From the NCBI GenBank assembly GCA_949752745.1, contig OX457026.1:36746723-36810722 (forward strand): 64,000 bases of DNA, written 5' to 3'. The position numbers and the translations under genes are program-made. Below are positions 53,601-60,661 of the stretch, one piece after another. A model generated the notes under the pieces. That model searched no databases and was not told where the DNA came from. It saw nothing but the letters and a program-made list of their open reading frames with translations. The stretch is from Protula sp. h YS-2021. Taxonomy: Eukaryota; Annelida; Polychaeta; Sabellida; Serpulidae. The number at the start of each line of letters is the position of its first letter. Within the stretch, counting starts at the first letter, position 1.

Positions 53601-56600
53601 TTATCTGCATTTTTTACAATACATACATACACATGATGCGCGAAATCGTGATATTCCTTCAAAAGATTTCACTCATTAGGATTTAGCTCGAATCGGGCTT
53701 CAGCTTGTCTTGAATCTTATGAAATCAGGTGGTTGATCCACCATTGAGGTATCGTACCATTCCCCAGTTAAAGCCTGGCGTAACTCGGCATATGTGTGTA
53801 AGCGGTCGTGCACCGACGAACACTGATCGAGAAACAGGTGCTCGAGTGGATTGCTATCTGTGCTGTATGGCGCAGCCAATCGAAAATGGTGACGTCATTC
53901 GCTCTTAGAGCATGTGCACAAGTTCTGTCCACGGTGACATTTTGATTAGTTCAACCGATTTTGTTGTCACGCGTTTAGAAATTGGTGCCAAAGCCTTGTC
54001 GGAATGGAATGTTGCTGTTGTGACGCCTCCATGAAACGGTATCGCGGTTAATGCGAGGACTTTTCCTTCCTTGAATTTTACTAACAATCTGCACAGAAAC
54101 TCAAACCGATTGTGGAGATGAATAAGCCGAATTCTGCCATCCTGCCTGACCGTCGTTGGACGCGTGGACCACCCGCTGTTGGGCGGTTTTTGGTGGAACA
54201 ACTGAAATTTATTTACAAAACGATCTACTACTCACGTTGCAACATTGAACAACCGAGCCATGTTTCTTATGTATCTTCCAGTTCGTAACATGTCGATGAT
54301 CTGCATCCACCCCGCTTCCGCTTATCGTGACATTTTCAAAAGCAAATTTTCTGAATGAATTTCAATATCTGATCTTAGGGTTTTCTTTTCTAAGCCCAAA
54401 AGTACTCAATTAAATGAAACTGATATTGAACCAAATAGTCAAAGCCATAAACGGGTTCCAGCACAACGATGATCACGTCAACAGCACCCAGCGGGCATCG
54501 TTATATGATGTCAGGTTTAATCTTTTCCTTGTTTTATCTGCTAAAATATCTCAGATAGCTTCTCTCAGCATCCAAAACCCCAGAGCTCTCGTGGGTTTAC
54601 ACCCGAACCCTAAGATGCACTGCTGCTCGCTTCGTTGTCTGTGATGCTGGGACTTGCCTATTGCATGGTCATTGTGATAATTTTACTTATTCCTTTTCGA
54701 TACTAGATCCCGTTTCAGTGATACCATCACGTCATCCCAGTGTACGGAACATATGATTCTAAAACAGTAACGTGTTTAACCGTGACTGAACTTTGCATAT
54801 TTCTATTCCAGATTGAAAGGGTAAGCTCAAAGGTTGACAATAATTAAGAAAGTGTCACTGAGGTCACTGTAATACCGGTTACATTTACCTTCCAAGTTTC
54901 CAGTTCTAATTCAGATAAGCTTTAGAATATAAATGTTTTTGTTTATTTCAGCTGTTATGTGTTTTATTATATAGCTGTATTTCTTTTTGGTATTTAAGAT
55001 AACTAAACTATAAAGTATCTCTGCTTTGAGATCAAGTATAGCATCTATCTTTTGTACCAAAAAGTGAAAAAATGAGGAAATGGATCAGGTTGTACCAAAT
55101 ATATTAAGATAAATATGAAAGTATACCGCAGCTTTGTTGAACATGTAAATCGCAGCTGTAGGTTTGAAAAGACCGCTCTGTTGGTCGTTTGATAATAAAA
55201 CGGATGGTTGTGACGAAAACACCTGCATGCCAAACCCTTTGTAAAAAGTAAATTTTCTTGTTTATTTATCTATTTTTAATTTTTGTTTATTTATTTGTAA
55301 ATTTTATATCTGTCTTTATGTTTCAGTATCTAAGCAATTTATATGTCTTTGTAGTCAGATAGTCCCGAATTACTGAACCCGCTCACAGACAGCGTGGAGC
55401 AGTTGAACGATGGTACTGTTGTTTTAGTTGGGAACAGGACACTGCTTAACCTCAATTTGTCCAGTAAGTATTCACCATAATCTGGGGACATTTTTATCAT
55501 ATGGGATGACGTCATTTGATGATGACTCAGCTTTTCTGTTATAAAACCATATAGAAGCTGCAATATATTGTTTTTGAAACGAAATATCTGAAAAAAATGT
55601 TCTGTTCAAAAAGAATAGCACACTTTTCTCGTGCATTGAAAAAATAGGTTGTTATATCTTTTACTTTGCTAAACACTGAATAGTGCGGATATATATGTAT
55701 CAGTTGTGCATGTTCCATCTGTTTGAAAATTTGTGTTTAGATAATCAAATCGGTGAAGATGGTCTAAAGGCTTTGTTGCTAGCTGTTGGTTATCAGACAA
55801 CTCTTAGTCAGTTTTCATCAAATAAACCGGGAAACCAGGGCCTGATGCGGCTACTCGTACATGTAAGTTTATAATCAGGGAATTCATTTTGTTGACATTG
55901 AATTGCCCAGTGACAGAATGTACTTCTCCGCTCTCTGGCGTATTAATACGGAAAAGTATAGACGGTACAATTGTCCACTTATGGGTACAAGCCTTGTGCT
56001 GCTGTGAAAAGGGTTCCTTAGCTTTGCGTTTGAAAATTATTTTTTATTGCATGGTTGAATTCTTTTAACGATGTCATTGTGACATCAGAAACGTATGTCA
56101 CCGCGACGTTCCTCGCAAAAAAAAAGTACTCGTACTCTCATGACGTATTTTGCTCCAAAGCTTTTAGATGCACCCGCGTTTGAAATATTTCCCTCTGAAA
56201 ATGTTATGGCATCATAAGGTAAAAATGGTTACAAATCCTGTGGCCCAATATATATGTGCCAAGTTTCATTTTCCTAGTTCCAACCGTTTTTAAGTTGTGC
56301 GGAAACCAACCGCTGACGAAGAAAACGAAAAAGTACAAGAAAAATAAATAAAAAAAGAACAGAATAGAACGTTTCGGAGTTTCCGGTGAACTAAACCCGC
56401 TTGGGACTTTTAGTCCCAAGTGTAAATTTTTTTTTTCCAAAATACACTTTTCACCAATGCAGAAAGCGGTTGCGCTACATTAGTGCCAAACATCGTTATT
56501 TGGCACCAATTGGGGCAGGTATGTTTATCTTTATTCAATTCACTTTTTGATGCATTATTTTTCTTTTATAGAGGAATAAGGTAGCATCGAGTAACGAGAC

Positions 56601-56697
56601 TTTGCAGAAACTGAACGCACAGATGTTGACGAAGGACCCGTTTTACAAACCACCACCTTCTTCGCCCGACGCGGAATCTCAGGCTTCCAAGACGTGA
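32560..56697 (+). CDS. LRRC71: Leucine-rich repeat-containing protein 71 orthologue (16 coding exons, 24 kb)
   Basis: I assembled 16 exons with compatible intron phases into 577 codons plus TGA, close to the roughly 560 residues of the human protein. The N-terminus is Lys/Glu/Pro-rich. Next come TDFTELCKRAN and PPVVCRPHRP, then VFIRGWKID and INLWYTGL, all typical of LRRC71. Ribonuclease-inhibitor-type leucine-rich repeats follow (LSLRYNSINDEGAKLL, LISLNLNGNQITDQGA, LLSLSVAQNFITDVGA), then the family motif HEEVVERRKLL. A long basic Lys/Ser-rich linker spread over exons 9-13 precedes a C-terminal repeat (NQIGEDGLKALLLAVGY) and MLTKDPFYKPPP. The molecular function is unknown; LRR folds bind proteins, and vertebrate LRRC71 is associated with ciliated and testis tissue (family knowledge). 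Unresolved points are the exon 2 donor and whether small extra linker exons exist. Confidence 0.93.
33113..33340 (+). CDS. LRRC71: LRRC71 coding exon 2
   Basis: The acceptor TTGCTACAG ends at 33112. The exon encodes TGNFHTDFTELCKRANMV and PPVVCRPHRPASPPP, then a Lys/Glu/Pro tail, and is much more GC-rich than its surroundings. The 3' edge is uncertain. The frame needs phase 1, which would put the end at 33340 before a GC dinucleotide, whereas the only nearby GT (33345) gives phase 2 and a stop in exon 3. Confidence 0.8.
33421..33439. repeat. Poly-G tract in LRRC71 intron 2
   Basis: A run of about 15 G just after GGTGGA. Confidence 0.9.
33667..33792 (+). CDS. LRRC71: LRRC71 coding exon 3
   Basis: Bounded by TTTTACAG and GTGAGT. 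It encodes PPEPPPKTYTTKDKFEFF and the start of the conserved VFIRGWK motif, ending in phase 1. Confidence 0.9.
33793..34930. other. LRRC71 intron 3
   Basis: It contains a C-rich tract at 34553-34585 and a locally duplicated AACTCCGGAGTA/GAATTCCGGAGTA phrase with TTCTTCTTTTATGCAGCC variants (34496 and 34625), a small diverged direct repeat of about 130 bp. No gene. Confidence 0.6.
34931..35006 (+). CDS. LRRC71: LRRC71 coding exon 4
   Basis: The acceptor is ATCAAAAG and the donor AA|GTAAGC. It completes GWKIDVTMMEIFKDCW and ends inside the INLW motif. Confidence 0.93.
35140..35166. repeat. Poly-G tract in LRRC71 intron 4
   Basis: A G-rich run, AGGGG repeated with a long pure G segment. Another G-rich stretch lies at 35520-35550 in the same intron. 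Confidence 0.9.
35854..35928 (+). CDS. LRRC71: LRRC71 coding exon 5
   Basis: The acceptor is TTGCTTTAAG and the donor AAG|GTAGGT. It encodes LWYTGLTEETIEMLSGFL, the first LRR-like unit. Confidence 0.93.
36157..36225 (+). CDS. LRRC71: LRRC71 coding exon 6
   Basis: The acceptor is GATCTTTTAG and the donor CC|GTAAGT. It encodes CLVLDNNPVKGQNYHLLI, an LRR segment. Confidence 0.93.
36505..36664 (+). CDS. LRRC71: LRRC71 coding exon 7
   Basis: The acceptor is TGTTGTAG and the donor GAT|GTGGGT. It carries two full ribonuclease-inhibitor-type repeats, LSLRYNSINDEGAKLL and LNLNGNQITDQGACAL. Confidence 0.95.
36814..36990 (+). CDS. LRRC71: LRRC71 coding exon 8
   Basis: The acceptor is GTATGTGCAG and the donor AGC|GTAAGT. 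It encodes GLRMNRNLLSLSVAQNFI and the LRRC71 signature SHEEVVERRKLLSGK, in phase 0. Confidence 0.95.
36991..37988. other. LRRC71 intron 8
   Basis: It has a G12 run at about 37129-37140. An open frame at 37580-37772 with acceptor-like TATACAG looks exon-like but its phase does not match the flanking exons, so it is left out of the gene. Confidence 0.55.
37989..38069 (+). CDS. LRRC71: LRRC71 coding exon 9 (linker)
   Basis: The acceptor is GTCAACAG (with an alternative three bases later) and the donor TCC|GTAATG, phase 0 at both ends, 81 bp. The product is basic then acidic: SSAKSTKRSRRREKED. The linker is poorly conserved in the family, so support rests on phase and splice sites. Confidence 0.7.
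39486..39590 (+). CDS. LRRC71: LRRC71 coding exon 10 (linker)
   Basis: The acceptor is TGATTATAG and the donor AAG|GTAATA, phase 0 at both ends. It encodes an Arg/Ser/Gly/Lys-rich stretch (PPPGSRRAESRDRPGS). Confidence 0.8.
39936..40005 (+). CDS. LRRC71: LRRC71 coding exon 11 (linker)
   Basis: The acceptor is TTTTCAAG and the donor AAAG|GTAATC, ending in phase 1. It is Lys/Glu-rich: ETKGKEEKDPKNKTKE. Confidence 0.8.
41270..42555. mobile_element. Foldback-like element with G/C-tract inverted repeats
   Basis: The ends are inverted copies. The reverse complement of 41283-41345 reads GTCAAACGGTCAG, TTTCGTTGGTGATCA and GACCAGTGGTCC, matching 42472-42523 (GTCAAATGGTCGG, TTTCGTTGGTGGTCA and GACCGGTGGTC). 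Farther in, the C-rich strand at 41544-41595 is an almost exact inverted copy of the G-rich strand at 42144-42190 (TTTAGGCCGCCGG between G runs). The centre holds degenerate repeats with ATTGCAATT-like words (41855-42115). There is no transposase frame. Confidence 0.65.
42135..42253 (+). repeat. G-tract cluster with quadruplex potential
   Basis: At least ten runs of four or more G are separated by 1-8 bases, in the sense (mRNA) strand of the LRRC71 intron. The matching C-rich strand is at 41544-41612. Quadruplex potential follows from the G-run pattern; formation is not shown. Confidence 0.85.
43017..43165. mobile_element. Short MITE with CAGGGTTCGC ends
   Basis: CAGGGTTCGC at 43017 is inverted exactly at 43156-43165 (GCGAACCCTG). 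The interior repeats TGACTCACTTT. At 149 bp there is no coding capacity. I see no clean target duplication. CAGGG-type termini occur in several DNA-transposon superfamilies. Confidence 0.6.
43845..44065. repeat. Degenerate tandem repeat of about 45 bp
   Basis: About five blocks share CCCTGCCTTTGATGATAAAGACA-like wording and TCATCCCC, near 43851, 43878, 43935, 43980 and 44050. A last isolated echo (CTGCCTTTGATGAAATTG) is at 44192. Confidence 0.55.
44262..44467 (+). mobile_element. tRNA-derived SINE with target-site duplications
   Basis: An A-box-like TTAGCTCAGTCGGTAGAGCG (44271-44290) and a B-box-like GGTTCGAATCT (44315-44325) form a tRNA-like head about 70 bases long, followed by an unrelated body with CTCAACTAAACGACTGCACA. 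The 11-base sequence AAGTGCAAGTT occurs at 44262 and again at 44457, flanking the element as a target duplication. This is a polymerase III-type retroposon, not a functional tRNA: the acceptor stem does not close. Confidence 0.85.
45858..45890 (+). CDS. LRRC71: LRRC71 coding exon 12 (33-bp microexon)
   Basis: The acceptor CTCAAACAG and the donor GGAG|GTAAGG bound a 33-bp exon (GATNTSGRNSG) with phase 1 on both sides. The phase fits exons 11 and 13. Its shortness makes it the least certain exon. Confidence 0.65.
45891..49105. other. LRRC71 intron 12 (3.2 kb)
   Basis: AT-rich. An imperfect ATT microsatellite is at 47547-47598. No gene or bounded element found. Confidence 0.6.
49106..49188 (+). 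CDS. LRRC71: LRRC71 coding exon 13 (linker)
   Basis: It has an excellent acceptor, CCTTTTCTCTTTGCAG, and the donor GAG|GTATGC. It encodes SMVNEAKGTTKKEKTKGK, in phase 0 at its end. Confidence 0.85.
49189..55354. other. LRRC71 intron 13 (6.2 kb)
   Basis: It holds the deleted Tc1 copy at 53715-54345. The remainder, including 49.2-53.7 kb, shows no supported gene. Confidence 0.6.
53715..54345 (-). pseudogene. Decayed Tc1-like transposase, copy 2, internally deleted
   Basis: On the minus strand the helix-turn-helix part reads MLRTGRYIRNMARLFNVA (about 54300-54245), followed by RPTTVRQDGRIRLIHLHNRF (about 54165-54095). Soon after, from about 53875, the sequence reads APYSTDSNPLEHLF and YAELRQALTGEWYDT (about 53790-53750), which match the family's SPDLNPIEHLWD and LQELRQALVEEWNNI. 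The catalytic core between these parts is missing, so this is an internally deleted dead copy. It lies antisense to LRRC71 within intron 13. Confidence 0.75.
55355..55463 (+). CDS. LRRC71: LRRC71 coding exon 14
   Basis: The acceptor is GTCTTTGTAG and the donor CCA|GTAAGT. It encodes LLNPLTDSVEQLNDGT and VGNRTLLNLNLS, matching the C-terminal region of the family. Confidence 0.92.
55741..55862 (+). CDS. LRRC71: LRRC71 coding exon 15
   Basis: The acceptor is TTTGTGTTTAG and the donor CAT|GTAAGT. It encodes the C-terminal LRR (NQIGEDGLKALLLAVGYQ), then GLMRLLVH. Confidence 0.93.
56572..56697 (+). CDS. LRRC71: LRRC71 coding exon 16 (terminal)
   Basis: The acceptor is TTTTCTTTTATAG. It encodes RNKVASSNETLQKLNA, MLTKDPFYKPPP and a Ser/Ala-rich tail, and ends with TGA at 56695-56697. 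Confidence 0.93.
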   Translation, partial: RNKVASSNETLQKLNAQMLTKDPFYKPPPSSPDAESQASKT

Positions 56698-57300
56698 AAC
56701 AGGTATTCGGTGGAAACTGCACTGAATGCATTAGATGCTAAAATCTTTACTCTTCTCATCTTGGTTGCCATGTGCCCCTGTGAACGGTGTGCAATTTCAG
56801 TAGAACCTCGATATAACGACATGTGGTATAATGATAAACAGCTTATACCATCCGCACCCGTATGAGCTTTTCCATGTTTAGGACTATCGGATATAACGAC
56901 ATATTGGTTATAACAGCATATTTTCTCGGTCCCAACCATATTGCTTCTGTATGTGGATTTGTAAAAGAGATAAACGGGACACATGGAATGGTGTTATTCC
57001 ATACTTTATTGCCACTTTCGCCCAGTGCTTGCGGCTACAAAGGTCAATGCAACAGTTTAAAGGATATTATGCCTGATGGTAGTTCAGGAACACGTTATAA
57101 CCATGATGAGCATTCACCGCCTTCTTTCGTTCTTAAAGAGCTGTACTTTCTATGGACTGAGCTGGCTGAAAGGGAATGTTTTTTTCTCTTCTTCCTTTCA
57201 GAGATTTCCTATGCCATAGAACTGCTGATTGCTGAAGTCTTCAGTCAACTCAAGCCAAACGTGAAACTCTCTTCATAATAAACTGTTTACTGTGGTGACA
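56698..57300 (+). promoter_or_regulatory. LRRC71: LRRC71 3'UTR and candidate polyadenylation signal
   Basis: The first AATAAA after the stop is at 57277-57282. A pogo-like terminal phrase (CAGTAGAACCTCGATATAAC at about 56800, TATAACGAC repeated at 56890) lies in between. The transcript end is inferred, not shown. Confidence 0.5.
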
Positions 57301-58011
57301 TTGTTTTTCTTTGTGAAATAGTAATACTATTGACTGATGAAGTTGTGTACATGGTGGTACTTCGTGTTGCTGTTACATATAAGTCACGTCGCCGGTCTCA
57401 CACAGCGACAGGACATGCGAGACTTGTATAAAGCATTTTCTGTGATATAATATTTATTGAAATCATTCCACTACTGACTTTAGTAATGCTTCCTAGTGTG
57501 CTTTCCTCTCAAAGAATTCATTTAAAAAGTTGTCCCCATAAGCAGAAAATTGTTGAAGTTGACTTATAGAAGTATTTGATACTTGTATTGACAAGAAGAA
57601 TGTACTTATGGTATGTTTGTAGCATATAACGGCTTAACATGGGCTGAAGTGTATGAACACAAAATAAGTCATAAAACCGGAAAAAACAAGGACTATTTTC
57701 GGTAAGACAGACTATATCCTGAAGGGAAGTTCTTGTGCAGAATGTCGGATTTTTCTCTATCTGCATGAATTCAAATTTCTGGACCTATACACGGGGATCA
57801 CATTCATGGATGATTTCTGCGAATAACATTAAATTCCCTCCGTACGTCGGTGTCTGAGTTTGGATTCCAACGCAAATATAAATGTTGAGTGTGACTGAAA
57901 CATTTACAAAATGGTCAGTGCTTACGAACGCAACCTGTACATTTGCTGTTAAGTTTGTTTTTCCTGTTGTTTTGTTACTGTGCAACGCAGTTTGTAATAA
58001 ATACCGTATTA

Positions 58012-58447
58012 TTTAAAATCGGAATTCTGAAGCAAATGAGAAACCAGATGTTTTCTGGTAGGCTGTTCCGGAATAGACTACCGATATTCGAATGTCACAG
58101 AAATCGAATTATTTTCATTATTTCATCATTTAATGTTGCAGACTCTTGAAACAACTTACGTTTTTGCGTTATAAATAGAAAAACGTGAAAAAAACTGAAA
58201 ATATAAATATTTTTTTCAAATGTAAATTTCAGTAGTTTATTCAATACTGAACTACTGATAAACAGCCAAGAGAAAATCTAATTTTTCAATTTTTTTTCCT
58301 TCCGCCAAAAGATAAGAATTTCACCCTTTTGTTGTAACAAAAACGACGCATTTTTTTATTTCTGTGACATTCGTATTATCGGTAATCCAGTTCGGTAAAG
58401 CCTACCGAAAAAATATCTAGTTTCTTATTTACTTCTTATTTTAAATC
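58012..58447. mobile_element. Long-TIR MITE, copy B, with 11-bp target duplication
   Basis: Same family and orientation as 29915-30371. Shared words include GAATTCTGAAGCAAAT, CTACCGATA, GTCACAGAAATCGAA, AAACAGCCAAG and AAAATATCTAGTTTCTTATT. ATACCGTATTA at 58001-58011 is repeated at 58448-58458, directly flanking the long inverted repeats. A 9-11 bp duplication with long inverted repeats fits Mutator-like elements (family knowledge). Confidence 0.8.
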
Positions 58448-58458
58448 ATACCGTATTA

Positions 58459-59727
58459 ATAGTTTAGTTGACGATTTCAACAAGAAGTAACAGTTGTATT
58501 TGGCAGGATTTATTGCCGTCGCTAACACAATGGCATATCGTAGACATTGTTTCACACATTATTTTAGAGGTTGATTCAACACTTGCTAAGTTCTGTTTTA
58601 CATACTTTTAGTATAGAAATGTTATGGACCGTGCATGTTTTGAGAAAAAGATTTCGGTTATTTCTGGAAAATGTTTATAATCGGCAAAGACGATACAGTA
58701 GTTAAATGTGTTGTAAAGAGCTAAAAAAATTATTGTAACAGATAAAACAGCCACAATTTAGATTCTACCTACGAGAGAAGATTCTAGATCAACATTTCCT
58801 AATGTTGTCAGGGCCTTCGAGAAATCCAAAAACATCAAAATGGTGGTATTGTTACGTTAAATATGCATTTTACGTGCAAAAATAAGGTGTAGATGGTGTA
58901 ATCTTCACGGAGCAATATCCTGATATCGCTGTTACTTTTCACTGTTACTTTTTATTGAGCTGCTATGTGTGTTCTGAAATGCTTTCTAGTTTAAGGCTAA
59001 GAAATGTCGCTATATCGTTATCAGTTGACTTAAAACTTTCTGAATAAAACACAATTCAAAAGAAGAATGTCGTGTCTTTTATTTTATAAGCATAAACCGT
59101 GGTAAAATTAGTTTAATGACTGCGGAACTTTATCGTTAAATACAACCAGAAGTGTAAAATAACTAATTACATTAATACTACCTCCACTTTTTTTTCTATG
59201 AGCAAATTTATGTAAATTGAGAAGACCAGCCATTTCTCCTTGATAAAAATCTACATAAGACATAAACAGCTAAGATTCAAAACAATAAAAAAGTAACTGA
59301 ATATATAGCAACTAGATTTCTCAGACTTATCACAGTTTGACAAAACCATACAAGAAGATGAAATGATAAAACCACGGGCGGGTTGATCGATCCGAAAAAC
59401 CTTCCCACAGCCTGCATCACTAGTAGCACAAGCCATAATTTTTAGTAAAAATATATTTTCTTACAATATGGATAATTTTTGCACTCCTCTGTGATGCGTT
59501 CTGACGTGTAGTTACGTTTTTATGACGATGTCAAGTACACGTATTCAGTAGTGCGTAGCGTGACGTTTTCGATAATGGAAGAACGGTGAATACAGCCGTT
59601 CGTACCTACCCTTGCATATTTACCAGGCAAAATACTACTGTTTCCTTGGTACACGTACGGGTTATCATGAAATAAAAGAGAAAACCTCGCTAGGCTGTCG
59701 CACCAGACTCCTGCCCCCATTCCACTA
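58459..59727. other. Intergenic stretch
   Basis: AT-rich sequence between the convergent genes, with no supported gene. Confidence 0.55.
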
Positions 59728-60033
59728 CAGGCCTTCCAGCGCTCCTCAGGAAAAATAGGTTACTTGAATAGGTCCTTAGTTAAATAAATAGGTTTTTATA
59801 TGTTTTTTGGCGTAAAAATAGGTTTAATAGGTTCTTTGGGCGCCCAAAACAGCAACTGTTTTATAAGGTTTGACTTCTAAAATAATAGTTTTAATAGGTC
59901 TAAGGGTTTTTAAACTTATTTTAATAAAAGCATCACAAACGAATCTTAAATTTCGATATACTCTGTTTACTAACATACTTACTAACATACTAACATACTT
60001 TAATCATTTAAATAGGTTGAGCTGGAAGGCCTG
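59728..60033. mobile_element. MITE with CAGGCCTTCCAGC ends
   Basis: CAGGCCTTCCAGC at 59728-59740 is inverted exactly at 60021-60033. CACTA flanks it on both sides (59723-59727 and 60034-60038), a possible 5-bp target duplication. The interior repeats AATAGGTTT words about eight times. It has no coding capacity. It lies just downstream of the minus-strand gene's polyadenylation signal. Confidence 0.75.
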
Positions 60034-60156
60034 CACTATTATCCCCACTGTCTGAAAAAATCATCACTTTTCTTACATGAAGCCAAATACAGTTAGGGGG
60101 GAGGGGAGAAAAATATGACTCGCAGACTACATACGTTATGGACCGAGATCAATTAC

Positions 60157-60162
60157 TTTATT
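60157..60162 (-). terminator. Polyadenylation signal of the minus-strand gene
   Basis: AATAAA on the minus strand, about 115 bases after the stop codon at 60277. Confidence 0.55.
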
Positions 60163-60194
60163 CACTTTAGGATTTCTAACCGCGTAATTACATC

Positions 60195-60330
60195 TGAGAC
60201 TTCTAGGATATGAACCCTATTCACTTCTAGGACTTTTGGATGAACCCTATTGACTTCTAGGACTTTCAGATGAATCCTATTCGCTTCTAGGACTTCTAGT
60301 TGAACCCTTGTCGCTTCTAGGACTTATCGC
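60195..60330 (-). repeat. 30-bp coding tandem repeat crossing a stop codon
   Basis: Four 30-bp units plus a partial fifth encode SPRS-[D/E/Q]-[K or stop]-[G/D]-S in one continuous frame. Unit 1 (60330-60301) has AAG at the sixth motif codon. Units 2, 3 and 4 have TAG at the same place (60279-60277, 60249-60247, 60219-60217). The predicted protein therefore ends inside unit 2. Confidence 0.85.
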
Positions 60331-60661
60331 GGAATGTTTACCACTGCGAGCCGAGTCTCTTTTCTTTTTCTTCTCCTTTTCTAACTGTTTCTGTCTTTCT
60401 TTTTCCGCCTTTGCAGCCTTTTCGGCAGCCTTTTTCTGCTCCTTCAGGGCCTTCTTTTCGTCCTTGATTTGCACCTTCTTGTTCTTGGCTTTGGACGAGG
60501 AGGAAGCGAGGGCTGACTTGGGGGTAGCGCCGCTACTAGCCACACCGCCTATGGCCTTGTGCTTGAGCGCCGAGGCTGAGAGCTGCGAGGCCGTCGTTGG
60601 GTCGTCGCCCATGCTGAAATCTAGCTCCAGGGGCGGTACCGTCAATGTCTCCTGGCTCTCT
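60277..60661 (-). CDS. Unrecognised gene, terminal exon D
   Basis: The acceptor is GGGTTTTACAG, and the first base completes the codon split after exon C. It encodes ESQETLTVPPLELDFSMG, a Ser/Ala-rich segment, a Lys/Ala/Glu coiled coil and SPRS repeats, ending with TAG at 60279-60277. Codon use and GC content are much higher than in the flanks. Confidence 0.9.

Noticed and set aside
56800..56950. Complete pogo/Tigger element in the LRRC71 3'UTR
   Set aside because: A left-end-like CAGTAGAACCTCGATATAAC is visible but no matching right end could be located.
57200..57290. Additional LRRC71 coding exon from the open frame at 56862-57278
   Set aside because: The family C-terminus and an in-frame TGA are already reached at 56697, and the frame overlaps a repeat-like segment.
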